From Hypomesus transpacificus (lineage: Eukaryota; Chordata; Actinopteri; Osmeriformes; Osmeridae), in assembly GCF_021917145.1 (NCBI RefSeq), contig NC_061065.1:11219412-11283411 (forward strand): a stretch of DNA of 64,000 nucleotides, read 5' to 3'. This document shows, piece by piece, positions 37,321-48,582 of the stretch. The notes below the pieces were generated by a model that was not told the DNA's origin, did no database searches, and saw only the letters and a program-made list of their open reading frames with translations. Positions within the stretch are counted from its first letter, which is position 1. Every line of letters starts with the position of its first letter. The translations under genes and the position numbers were made by a program.

Positions 37321-38100
37321 AAGGCGGACGTTGATATTTGAAGACCATGTTCTTATTTCCATTTCTTTGTTTCTATTCATGTCAAATTCTAACATTGCTC
37401 AGTTGATATGGAATCTTATGTTGTATGTCAATTTAAGTGGCTTATTCTGAGAGGCTTGTGTCTCTTGATGAGATGACCTGAGACGAACTGTTGCAGCTGA
37501 CAGGAGGTCAGGATTTGAATAATATAGCTGAGATAAGGGTTTTAAAAGCTGACAGATGAACTGACTGTTTGAGCAGTTGTTTGTGAAACAGCTGACAAGA
37601 GTAAATTACGTTCAGGCTGAGATAGGAAGAGATGGTTCATGGGTTGATAATGTGATTTTGCTGCTAAGGGGCAATTTTGTGGTTTGTGCGGAACAATGGA
37701 GACTGCTTAGTTTTAGAAACTTTAAGGGTGACCTTTATCCTGTAAAGTTAGGATGAAGTCAAACTATTGATTAGCTGATCATAGTAAGGACTTAGTGAAA
37801 GACGTGACACATACGCTGATTGAATTGACAAATGTTAGAACTATCCTGAGAAAAAGGCAGTGTATTGGGTCCAGTATCACTATCCTGAGGCTGCTAATAC
37901 TGGCTCATCCTCTAAAGACGGATGTATATAAAAAAAAGAACCTTTTAAAGTCTACATGAATATGACCTCATCCTGGGCATTATAAACCTAACCTTACGCC
38001 ATATTTTCACAACCCTAAACAACAAATTAACCACGATACAACCACATACTCCCTTTCTCCACCTTCCAACTACAAAGGAACACACAGGACTCCATTTAAA
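37321..38100. other. Intergenic gap between atraid and eif2b4
   Basis: AT-rich sequence between two converging 3' ends. Several loose GCTGACA/GCTGAGA repeats occur at 37490-37625. I see no exon or RNA gene. Confidence 0.5.
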
Positions 38101-38126
38101 AAGCATGTGCCATGTTCAGATATACA

Positions 38127-38132
38127 TTTATT
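38127..38132 (-). terminator. eif2b4: eif2b4 poly(A) signal
   Basis: TTTATT on plus is AATAAA on minus, 69 bases after the eif2b4 stop, giving a very short 3' UTR. Confidence 0.75.
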
Positions 38133-38200
38133 GCATGCCAAAAGCACAGTGTTGGTGTTGCTGCTAATGGGACGCAGGGATTGAGACCAATTCGACCGTC

Positions 38201-41200
38201 TCACTGATCCACATTTTTGACCCGCAGGACCACGGGGACAGAGGTGCAGGGTATCATGCCCAGCTCTGTGATCACCAGGTCCACAAAGTCCGGAGGCGTG
38301 ACATCATAGACCAAGTTGAGCAGGCCCAGCGAGGGCACTTCCTGCCAGTGCTCCAGCTGCGTCTTCCCTTTCCGGGTCACCATCAGGTCATCAGGGTCGC
38401 CTGCCAACGATAACAGATTTGACGGTCAACCGGAGTTGGATCAGGATACACATCTGAGCACGTACACAAGTTGGCATCGTTATGTTCTCTCATTGTCTGC
38501 AATGCAGAAGACATAGGTGTGTGTCCCATCTCAATACCTAGCTCGTTGGACACAAATGAGTCAGTCTGGACCCTCTCGCAGAACTTGTAGGTCTCGCAGC
38601 ACACCAGCACAGGCACATTGAAGGCCTTGGCCACCAGCGCCACCTGAGATGTCCCCACACGCGACATCACGTAGCCATTGGCCAGCAGTGCGTGGGCACC
38701 CAAGAACACTTTAGATACCTGAGAAGGGAGAGAGAAATGGATATATAAAAGAAGGGAGAGAGAGGAGTGAAAAAATAGGTGAGAAATAGGACTCAAGGTT
38801 TCCTACAAGCGATAATGTGTTTTCGGCATTTGAGGCTTTTAAAGATAAATAAGAAGATTCAAAGATTTAATCCCTGGTGCTGTAGGGGGGCACGGTAGTT
38901 TGTGAGCTCACCTCAGGTAGGATGTAGGAGAGGGCTGAGATGAGAACATAGGTGCAGCGGATGCCTCTCTGGACCAGTCTCCTCAGGGCCTCCCTGCCCT
39001 CCAGACGAGGCCTGCTGTCCACCACGATCACTCTGAACTTCCTGCTCTTCTCAGAGGCCTCGCATAGGATGTGGTTGACCAAGGATGAACTGGGGAGGAG
39101 GGGGGACTCAGGTAATCAGTTCGGTTTTCAGAAGCCACAACAACATCGAACATTTTGTTTTTTTTGTTTGATTTATGTAATACAATGTTTATCTGAGAGA
39201 TGTTCCTCTTAAAAGGATTCTCTGTGTACACAAAGATTAATGAAACCAACACAAAATGGCAACATCAATCCAGTGTTTGTTGTGCTAACATGTCACAACG
39301 CAGTGAAGGGCTTATGGACAACAATTGGACGCATTCTTTTCTCACCATCCATATACTAGAATGACATCTCCGTCACTGATCTTCTCTATGGCATATTCGT
39401 ATATGGCTTCGGCTGCCAGGGTGATCTTCTCATTGATATAACTGTCTATACAAGTCTGCAGCTTATTCTTGGCCTGTTAGGGAGAGGAGGAGAGAAAGGA
39501 AAAACTAAAGACAGACAGAATGAAATGGAGAGGAGCCTCAGCATAAGGGGAATATGGGATTCCCAATCCTTCCAGTACAGGAGGTTGATCCCCTGTAAAG
39601 CTGGAAACAGACCGCTTGTCCTTCTTTTTTGCCCAAGCAAGAAATGATCCAACCTCAAAAGAGTTCACAGAGTTGGCTCATCCTCACCTCCTCCTCTTTG
39701 CACTGACTGGGTATATTGGAGATCTCCTTCTTGATGTATTTGATCGCATTTCCCATACTTGCTGATAGAGGGCGACACTGATTAAGAAAACTGCAACAAA
39801 AAAAGAAAATGTTTATGAATTTGATTTTCAGCTGCAAAATATGATTATTTTACAGATCATTGATTAATCAATAATTCATTAGATGCAGAAGTGTCACAAA
39901 ACATAATAGTAATCACAAGCCCAACATTGGATCATCCATACTGATTTAGATTACAAATGGGATCAGATGGAGGGGTCAGATTGATGGTTCTCTACATGGG
40001 CCCCTGTACCTGATATAGGGCTTCAGCTTGTTCACCAAGTCCCTCGACAGCTCCTCATTGGGGGGGGTGTTGTAGTCCCTTATGACCTGTGTGGATGTGA
40101 TTTGCAGTTCTTGTAAGGCAAAGTGTATAAAATACAAATTCACCCATGACAAAGTTAAATAACATTAGAAAAAATGCCCATTTAGGACCTATTTAGCATT
40201 GAGTTTGGTTGGGTGGTTCAATAAACTGTTAAACCCAAAGAGGTTAAGGTGAGTAAAACAATTATTAAAGAGGTAGGAAAGGAACCCCCATAAGTGTTGA
40301 TCTAGAAGTCAATTTCCTGTTTAGCTACAGATACTGTAAAAAAATAATAAATCACCTCAAACATGCCTATTGGAGCCGGCCTGCTGTGGTCTGTACCTGT
40401 TTGAAGGCGTGAAGAAGAGCCACCGAGCGAGCGTTGGATCCTGCCACGATGCCCTGAGAGTACTGCAGACCCAACCGCACAACCGAGGGGTGGATCACCA
40501 TGGAGGGGATGCTGCCACAGACACAACCAACAATCACCAAAGCTTTCAGTACATTGTTTAAATATGGATAATTAGGCCTAATTGGACCCTTGATGTAATA
40601 ATAGCTTAACAGTGCTTAACTGCTTGAAGGTTCATTCCTTTGTATTTGAAGAATGCAGACAGTTCTGAACACACGCAACGGTGTCCAAGGCAACTACCTG
40701 ATCTGCTGTGTGAGAGGTGCTTTCTTGCTGTACTGATGAAGGTGAGAGAAGAGGCTGACTTTGTACCCGTAATCGGACCGGAGCGGGATCTGTAAAGAAC
40801 AGATCTTAGCTGTCACTCTTATACTGTGAGAAACCCCCTGGAGAAAGGCATGAGGAGGTCAGAGGGACCGATGACAAAGAGGTGAGGGACAGTCACCGAG
40901 GCAGCCTTGAGACAATCAAGAAACAGTTAAGACACAGCAGCAGGCACAGATCACAGAGATAAAAGGGCCCTTAATAAACTTCAGGAAAATATTTGCACAT
41001 GCAAAATAAGATTCATTTAAAAAAGTAATTGTCTGATTAGAGATTCATTTCAATTTCAGGCTGGGGTAGGTCATATTATTGAAACTTTATGTTGATGTTT
41101 TGCTAAATTTTCCTCTCAACTGCAGGTTTGGTACCCTTGTAGCTCACGGGAGAATCTAGTGCCTGGTGCTCAGGCATACAACAGAAATCTGACATCCAGA

Positions 41201-43620
41201 ACAAAACAGACATCTGTGCTTCCATCACAACATGGCCCTGGAGGAGCACAGAACACCACAAATCAGCAGGAGACTCTTAACCACTGATTCATGTACTGTA
41301 CATCAACTATATAAAGCTGTATATATAGTTGTTATATATTAATATTATATTTCCCCTTATTTCTGTCTGTATTTATCTCTTCTCACTCTCCCACTTTCTC
41401 TGTCCATCTTCCATTTTCTTTCACTTTATACCTCTTTTGGCATTTTCCATTTCTTTTGCTCTCCTTCTCATTCTTTCTCCCACCCTCTCATTATCCTGTA
41501 CAACCTTTATAACGCAGGGAGATTAAATCCCCCGAGATCAAAACGAGATTGACAATTAAAACCAGAGCACAAAGTGGGGGTGGAAGGCAGACCTTGATGC
41601 CAGATATCTTTTTAGCAGTGCCTTGGCCTTCAGTCTGAAAGAAACATGAGGTAAAGCACATACAGAGAGAGAATGACAGAAGTGAGGTTAGGATGACGAG
41701 GTGATACTGACGTACTGTTGGTTCAGTTGAGCTAACGTTAGTGCTGTGAGATTGGATTACTTCATTCCTCTATAATGCTTATTTTCAGACCTGTGATGAT
41801 TAAGATGTCCACTCTTTTAAATGTTTTGACCCAGCTCAGGGTTGTTTTGGGACACAGTTAACATAATTGAAGACACTAGTCAACACGTTAGTGGGACAAA
41901 TTGCATGACTGATCCTATAACGGCAATAAATGAAATCAATGGAAGATAATATGAAGAAAATAAATGGCGCCCAACCTGTTGTCTTTCCAACTTCTTGGCA
42001 AGTTTTTTCACCACTGCAGGGTCATCTACTTGGACATGTTCTGGAAGCCGTTTCACCACTGTTGGTAACAGATCAAAAGGATTCTACTAAGTGAAGCAAA
42101 CAGATTGTGTTCAGCTGTCATTCCGTCAACAATGCAAGTATTAGTCTGGCCAACTACTCCAGTGTGGTAGGCTTACTAAATACGTTGTGACTAACTCATA
42201 CCTGGCTGGAGTTCATTTGGGGGAGCCTTGGGTTTGCTGGAAGAGGCCTGTGGGCCAGGCTCTCCGCCCTTCTTGCCCTGTTTGGACGCCCGGTCGGCCT
42301 CTTGCCGCGCACGCCTCTCTGCCTTTAGTTCAGCTTTACTCTTAACAGGCTTGTCTGAAGAGGCGGGGCCAGGCATGGGGCTGGGGCCAGGAACTTCAGA
42401 GGCAGGCATGGGGGGAGATGCAGCTGAAGGTGCAGGCACTGCTGAGGGAGCTGAGGGAGCTGAGGGTAGAAGACAGACAGGTGCCAAGACCAATGAGAAG
42501 CTATTTGTAGATCCATGCATAAGGCTAACAAGGAAAAGTACAGTTGTTCTGGTATTTTTATTGTGTAAGGGGGGTCTCCATTACACTAACCAAGCCAAAC
42601 TATAGCCATGTTGATTAATACATAATATTGCTCAGCTATCTGAAAGTAAACAATAGAACAATTTAGCATGGCACCTTCCTTGTAATTTTTACCTTTTTGT
42701 GTTGGAGGTTTCATAGACAGTAGTGTCGAGGATGGGGTGACAGGCTTTTCTTTATCTCTTTCCGACGGGGCCTTTTCATCGTTCTCACCCTTTTTATCTT
42801 TCTGTTTCTTCTGCTGTTTCTTCTCCTTTCTCAGTCTTTGTTTCTCCTCTTTGGTCAACTCCTTTCCTTCAACCTTTGGGTTAGTGATCCACAACAGGTT
42901 AAACAGTTAACAGTAAAGTTAAACTCATTGTACTTGAACCAAGTGAAAGAATATGACAATTCTAGAAAAGAAAATACCTTTGCACGTGTAATGTCAACTG
43001 CAGGTCCATCTGCAACAGAGGGTGAAAAAGCACACTGGTGACTTAACAAACAGCAATTCTGTTACTTGGCTATCTGATGGTATTTGATTCGTGTGATCGT
43101 AAAAGAATCGTCATGCAGGCATGAGAATATTATCCAACCCACATTGCACTCTAGTTGGCTAGCTAGCTAGCCTGCAGTATGAAACTAGCTTGGAACAAGC
43201 TAACTAGTCAAATATTGGATCAAGAAACCTACTGATTCTATAAGGACATCATCGTGTTTCGGTGATACAAACATCAGAGAAGCCATGAGTAATTGAAACA
43301 CCTAAGAGTTTATTTCCTTAATGAACCGAGTACATGATGCAACATTCATCAACAACATGAAAGTGGGGCCATACGGTACCCAACATCTTATGTCTGTTCA
43401 GTTAACTAGCTAGGTAAGCTAACCAGTGATGCTAGCGAGCTTTTTAGCTAACTTCCATCAAGAAAGACCAAAGCAAATCCAGCGTCACCAAACGTCATAA
43501 AAAACGACTGTTTGGAATATGTAACTCTGCGATATACGTTACAATGCAATTCCACTTTCACTCCGTTTCTCTTGGCAGTCATGCCTTTCCAGTCTCACCT
43601 GCTTCTCCTGTGTCAGCCAT
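38201..43620 (-). CDS. eif2b4: eIF2B subunit delta (14 coding exons)
   Basis: Regulatory subunit of the cytosolic eIF2B guanine-nucleotide exchange factor. With alpha and beta it senses phosphorylated eIF2 in the integrated stress response. Exons, 5' to 3': 43620-43599, 43009-42978, 42873-42693, 42459-42202, 42058-41976, 41634-41593, 40789-40698, 40511-40397, 40086-40010, 39790-39688, 39473-39346, 39089-38912, 38718-38538, 38400-38201. All keep frame and give 563 residues (human about 523). The N-terminal third is lysine- and proline/alanine-rich ([37 protein letters not shown]). The Rossmann-like C-terminal part is strongly conserved ([72 protein letters not shown]). A 42-base exon 6 ([14 protein letters not shown]) has no human counterpart that I recognise. 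Confidence 0.97.
42440..42465 (-). repeat. eif2b4: 9-bp tandem repeat at the eif2b4 exon 4 acceptor
   Basis: On the minus strand CTCCCTCAG is repeated directly at the acceptor, followed by CAG. Each copy ends in AG 9 bases from the last, so alternative acceptors would add or drop three residues without changing frame. Confidence 0.7.
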
Positions 43621-43677
43621 GTTTACGATAGCTTGGCTCATCAGGAACTGACACTAACACCACTAGAAAAATGTAGA

Positions 43678-43691
43678 CTGCCCTCTTGCGG
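43678..43691 (-). promoter_or_regulatory. CTCF-like motif near the eif2b4 promoter
   Basis: On the minus strand CCGCAAGAGGGCAG fits the CTCF core with little deviation. It lies 58 bases upstream of the eif2b4 start codon. Its orientation is convergent with the motif at 10748. Confidence 0.4.
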
Positions 43692-43699
43692 TAAAAATG

Positions 43700-44540
43700 T
43701 AGGTAATAAATAAGTCCTTATGACACTAAGTTCAAACTTTGAATGAAATGGTGCTTGATACAACATATTATGCAAATATCATGGTAATATGGTATGGAAA
43801 GTTGAACAAAATCGGTCCTCCAAATCTTAGTGACATTCACGAACCAACCTCCAAAGCATCACTCCTCATATTTTTTTCTAATCTATTTGCTTCATGTAGG
43901 CTACCATAATTATCTAGTAATTTTGTTTTCATGGCTGGCACAACGTATTCCATGGGGTAGGACTATGCGCCAACCAGAGCAATGAATAGAATACAAACCT
44001 AACTATAACCGTGACAGTGACTTCAAATCTAGTTATGATACAAATACACATGTTAAGTTCCATCCCTTAACCCATTACCTCTACAGAACTGTAATGGGTC
44101 CCTAAGAGATAGATACATATCCAGATGTTATTAAAGAAGTCATAGGCCTATTTAGTATTCCCTGAAACACCAACATGTGTGTACTGTCCTGCTCTCCTAG
44201 TTCACTCTGCATGAAGGCCTTGTGACTTAACACCACATGCTGCTTTTTCATTGTGAAATATACTCAATTTCAGTTAAAAACACAATAAGTCAGCTGCAAA
44301 CTATAATCAACTGCACTGATGTTAAATAAACTACGGTTTATGTGTTATAAAAAAAAAAAACATTTATCAGACGCTATCAGACGCTAAATGTTGCTTATAA
44401 GATGACTTAAATTTAACTAAAGGTTCCTTTTCAGCTGTATATTACTGTATGTAATTGTGTTCACACCCAATATGAAGAGACATTTTCATGATTTGATTAT
44501 TTTATTCAGAGACAAATTTAAGCCCACTGAAATCATGCAA
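43700..44540. other. Intergenic stretch
   Basis: AT-rich, between the eif2b4 5' end and the 3' end of an unidentified minus-strand gene. No exon or RNA gene was seen. A poly-A run occurs at about 44349. Confidence 0.5.
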
Positions 44541-44554
44541 CAAGTCAATCATTC

Positions 44555-44560
44555 TTTATT
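44555..44560 (-). terminator. Poly(A) signal of the unidentified gene
   Basis: AATAAA on the minus strand, about 470 bases after the inferred stop codon at 45029-45027. Confidence 0.5.
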
Positions 44561-44781
44561 TTACAGGTACAACATTCAAAATATAACAGAAATATTTGAA
44601 AAAACAATAACAGACATAATGTCACATCAGCATGCAGAGACAGAGCTACGGCACTCTTTCGTTCCCTCCAATGGCTGCTGACTGAAATCACGACGCAGTA
44701 GCTGGTTGAAGGGGACCAAACCTCACAGAAACACCTGACTTGGTTCCATTTGACCAGCGACAGCAAGACGTGTTGCTTCAG

Positions 44782-44911
44782 GACGAGAGGGAGTACGAGA
44801 AAGAGAGAAAAAGAGAGAAAGAAAGAAAGAAAGAAAAAGGTAGAGAAAGTAGCCATTGAGTAGTAGATAGAATAGTAAAAGAAAGGGATGAACTGAGTGA
44901 GAAACAGAGAC

Positions 44912-44945
<34 letters not shown>
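44782..44945. repeat. GAAA/GA-rich microsatellite region
   Basis: GAAAGAAAGAAAG units at about 44818 and a (GA)n run at about 44917-44941. It falls inside the inferred 3' UTR of the unidentified minus-strand gene. Confidence 0.85.
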
Positions 44946-44946
<1 letters not shown>

Positions 44947-45026
44947 GACAAAGAAAGAGACATAAAGGTAGTTGTGTGTAGAGTCATCATTGAGAAGACA
45001 TGTCATCACGTCCTCTTGTTTCTCTC

Positions 45027-46869
45027 CTACCTGTTTAGAAGAAAGAGAAAAACAAAACCGTAAGAACAAACATGATCTTAAAATCAGTAACCACCTGTAA
45101 GAAGCACAGGATGTATAATACTGAACAAAGTTGTTACTTGGCAAATTGTGATGAATCCACAAAGGCCTCCCACACATATACCAAAGATGTGCCACTCTCC
45201 TACCCCACCTTTCTCCCTCTCCTGTTCCCTCATTTTAAAAGCCAGTACTATAACGGGAGGCAGCTGTGGCCTGTCAATCTTCCCTGACTGTCAGCAGTAG
45301 GACAGGGTAGGATTTCTATGGGGGTTTGTGGAGGGGGGTTTCTTCACTCTGCCTATCATGGCTCTAGTGTTCTAGCTGCACACGTGCCAAAGGGGAAGGA
45401 GACACTGTGAAGAACAACATTTTCACCTGTTGGCCTGGGCCACACACATACAAAAGTTACACTGCACACATCAACACACAAAATAGAACATACACAGAAA
45501 AATACACACACAAACCCCCTCTGCAAAAAAACACAAATTTTCAAATTCTCTATTCTTTTTAATATTCTTAAAAACTAGGAATATTAAAAATTATGAAAAC
45601 AAGTTTGCCACCTGATTTTATTTTGAACACTGTTACTTTTCATTTCATGAAATCACTTCAATTGTCCCTCATTTAAAATATAACACAAAAAATCCCCTTC
45701 CCAGTTTGGCGCTCAAATCCCCTTGAAACCACACACTTCCTTACATTCCATAACTAGCGTATTCATATGGGGATATAAGGAAGCATGTCTTCACAAGGGG
45801 CAACAACTGGATTCATTGCTGGTGGGGACAAAGCACCCTTTCATAGCCCCTGTGAATGGAGCCACAAACCAGTTCCACAATGGTTAACTGTGAAGGAGTT
45901 GGACAGGGAAAGACCAAAAGGCTGCATCATGATACTGTCAGAATGCAACATTTTCAGATTAACTTTTGTGTTACAAATTACAGTACAAAACTGAATTTAA
46001 AAGCTTTAAAGGTTTTTTATCACAATTGAATTGCATTATCAGTTTGTCATGATACGTCATCTTTTTCTAAGCAGCGGTAGCTCTAGAAGAGTTTGTTAGT
46101 TTGATGGATAATGCTGTCATATTGGATGACCAACTGTTCCTCACAGTAACTTTAGATGTCCATGTGCCCAAATAACTTTCAGGGGTTAGTCAGTGATTGG
46201 CCACTACCAGATAAAGGTCAGTATTCAGGAAATGTTCTCAACCTTGCACACCATGTCATGCCAAGTCATTTTTTACCCAAGAACCAACATGATAAAAATA
46301 CCCATTGTGAATTTGTTTTTAAAGTACCGTGTTTCATAACTATTCAAAAACCAAACACATTTGACACTTTAATACATTTGAGAAATCTTTAGTGAATTTG
46401 AATGTTTCCATACCTTAGTTGTGATTCCGTTGTGAGTGTCCCTGGAATCATCTTGTGACCTTCTGCAGATTGTGTGTGTGTAGGAGTGCTGCCACACACA
46501 AACACACACACTGACTGGAGTTATAGAGTAAGCCTGAACATCATTCCAACCTCTTCCTGACTTCCTATATTTTAAAATGATGCCTAAACTGTCATCGTTC
46601 ACCTTTGTCTCTCCCTGCACAAATTCCACAGAGAAAAACCACCACTTCTACGAAACTTCAACAAGCACACTTGGTTACGTGAAGATCAAAGATTTCATTC
46701 AAAGGTAGGAAGAACACCTTTGAGTTCCCAAATTAGCCTCAGAGTCCTCCCCAGAGGAACCCCCCAACACTTGGCCTCACCTGTAAGAGGTGTTACCTCC
46801 TGTACTGTCCTGACCGAGAGGGTTGTATCCCTCGTAAACCAGAGACAGATCCAACAACTCTTCTAACGC
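45027..46869 (-). CDS. 3' end of an unidentified gene (partial)
   Basis: I do not recognise this protein. Exon 46869-46781 (89 bases) has a clean acceptor (TTTTGTGGGAGCAG) and donor (ACAG then GTGAGG). It reads ALEELLDLSLVYEGYNPLGQ and then DSTGGNTSY only if it starts in phase 0; the other two phases hit stops. The next exon starts at 45030 after a strong pyrimidine tract (TTTTCTCTTTCTTCTAAACAG to the minus-strand junction). It completes an Arg codon and immediately gives TAG, so the protein would end ...NTSYR. A long 3' UTR and an AATAAA follow. A possible upstream exon lies near 47519-47440 (see findings). Splice, stop and poly(A) logic support a gene end, but homology does not. Confidence 0.45.
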
Positions 46870-48520
46870 CTGCTCCCACAAAACACAGTACACATCAAGG
46901 GATTAGATCACCAGAAGCCAAGATACAACAATACTGGATAGAATTTCATGGAACAGATATACTTTTACAGATGTCTGAATTAAAGACCTAGTGCCAGTAG
47001 TAACCCAAGTGTATACTGGTAGCAAACCAAACCAATGACCAATGAGAATTCACAACAACAAAGAAAACCAAAAAAGCTGTGAAGCTGTGATAAATACACA
47101 CAATACGAACACGGTACATATCTCTGTAAGAGTGCCTATACTAAATAAAACTGAGGTAAAAACCTGAAAACACTCTAACTTCACTCCTGTCTGCTAACTT
47201 CCCTCACTCTTCAACTACTCCTTCATCTTCTCCCTCATGCTACACAGCCAACCGCTGTCATCCATTTCTATTGCCTCAACCTTCCCTCAGTTGTTTCTGA
47301 ACCTTTCCTTCCTCTCTTCTTTCTCTCCGATGTACCATCCTCCTCCATGTCGAGCCGGTGGATTGTGTCCAGATTAGGCCTCGCCGCCCTGTCTTATCTA
47401 TCCAACGGACGCGCCCCCCTCTACGGAGGCCTCCCACCTGTTGGTGTCCTTTAGAAGCCTGGGCCTCTCCTGCACCTCCTGCTCTGCCCAATCAGCCTCC
47501 TGACAGGGGGGAGCCAGCCTGTGAAATCACACCTCTCAGCTGTTTGCACTGGGCTCGAGATACCCTACACCCCCACCGTTGGTTCCAACCCCCCCAACTA
47601 CCCTGTCTCCATCCCAACACCCTTCCCTCCATCTCCCCCCACCTCTCTAACCCACTCTTTAACGTTGAATGTCAATGGCTCCTTTTTGGAGGAAAAAAAT
47701 AGTACCACATGGACAAGGAAACAACTGCTCTTGAGAGTTTTTTATTGGTTGGGTACAGTTCGAGCAACAGTCGCTGTCACAGCTGAATAAAAGGTTGGGT
47801 TTCGGGCCTCTGTGGATTTTGTAGTCCTATGTGGATAAATGACAGTATTACATGGGTTTGAGAAAGCTGGCATATTCCATCCAAGAGAATGTTATATGTA
47901 TCATGTTGCTTTGCGCATTCTGATATTACACTTCTGCTCTTGTGTGTATTCCACATGTTAAGACAACTTTTTTATGTAATCTGTAACTGTGCATATGGAA
48001 TGACTTAAACACATGAATTAAATCTAATTTGGCACGGTTGAAAAAAATTTAAACGCATTTTACTGCTTCTGAAAATGCATCATAAGTATTGTGTAACCAA
48101 CACAATTAACAGTCTGTCTTAAAATTATATGAAATTATTATAAATGATTATACATTATTATTATAAGTGTACTATTACACTGACAGAGCAACATACTAAC
48201 ACCTTTAAAAGCCCTCTCTCACCGGGGATGTGGTTTGGTTACATTCCAACATCCAATCCACTTTTAAATGTGAACATTAGGGCCTGCGGGGTCAGACATG
48301 GAAGGAGTGTGAAGCATGTCTTGTGGGTGTTCTCATGAGTTCATAAACCATGCAGTAAATCCAAGATTGGCCACTATAGTATGCCAAACAACCCCCAAGA
48401 AGGTGACTATTTCACATTATTTATTGTAGATTTGGAGTGATTTTTTGATTAAATGTAGACTGGATTTGAACATTGTTATGTTTTTTGTACTTTGCCCTTT
48501 TACGTGGCTGTCAACTGTTG

Positions 48521-48582
48521 GTTGGCCACAATTTCCTCCTGGGGATCATTAAAGCAATACTCTACTCCACTCTACTCAACTG
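48521..48582. mobile_element. LINE-like 3' tail fragment
   Basis: TTTCCTCCTGGGGATCATTA followed by AAGCAATACTC is similar to the fragment at 26672. Only the tail is visible. Confidence 0.35.

Noticed and set aside
44545-45195. 216-residue minus-strand frame
   Set aside because: Mostly SLSLSLS from the GA/GAAA repeat. It lies in the inferred 3' UTR and runs across the acceptor at 45031.
46780-46870. Plus-strand Cys-rich reading CKRCYLLYCPDREGC
   Set aside because: The minus strand has matched acceptor and donor and the downstream stop/poly(A) logic; the plus strand has neither.
47358-47702. 114-residue plus-strand proline-rich frame
   Set aside because: Low-complexity CT-rich sequence without splice sites or recognised homology.
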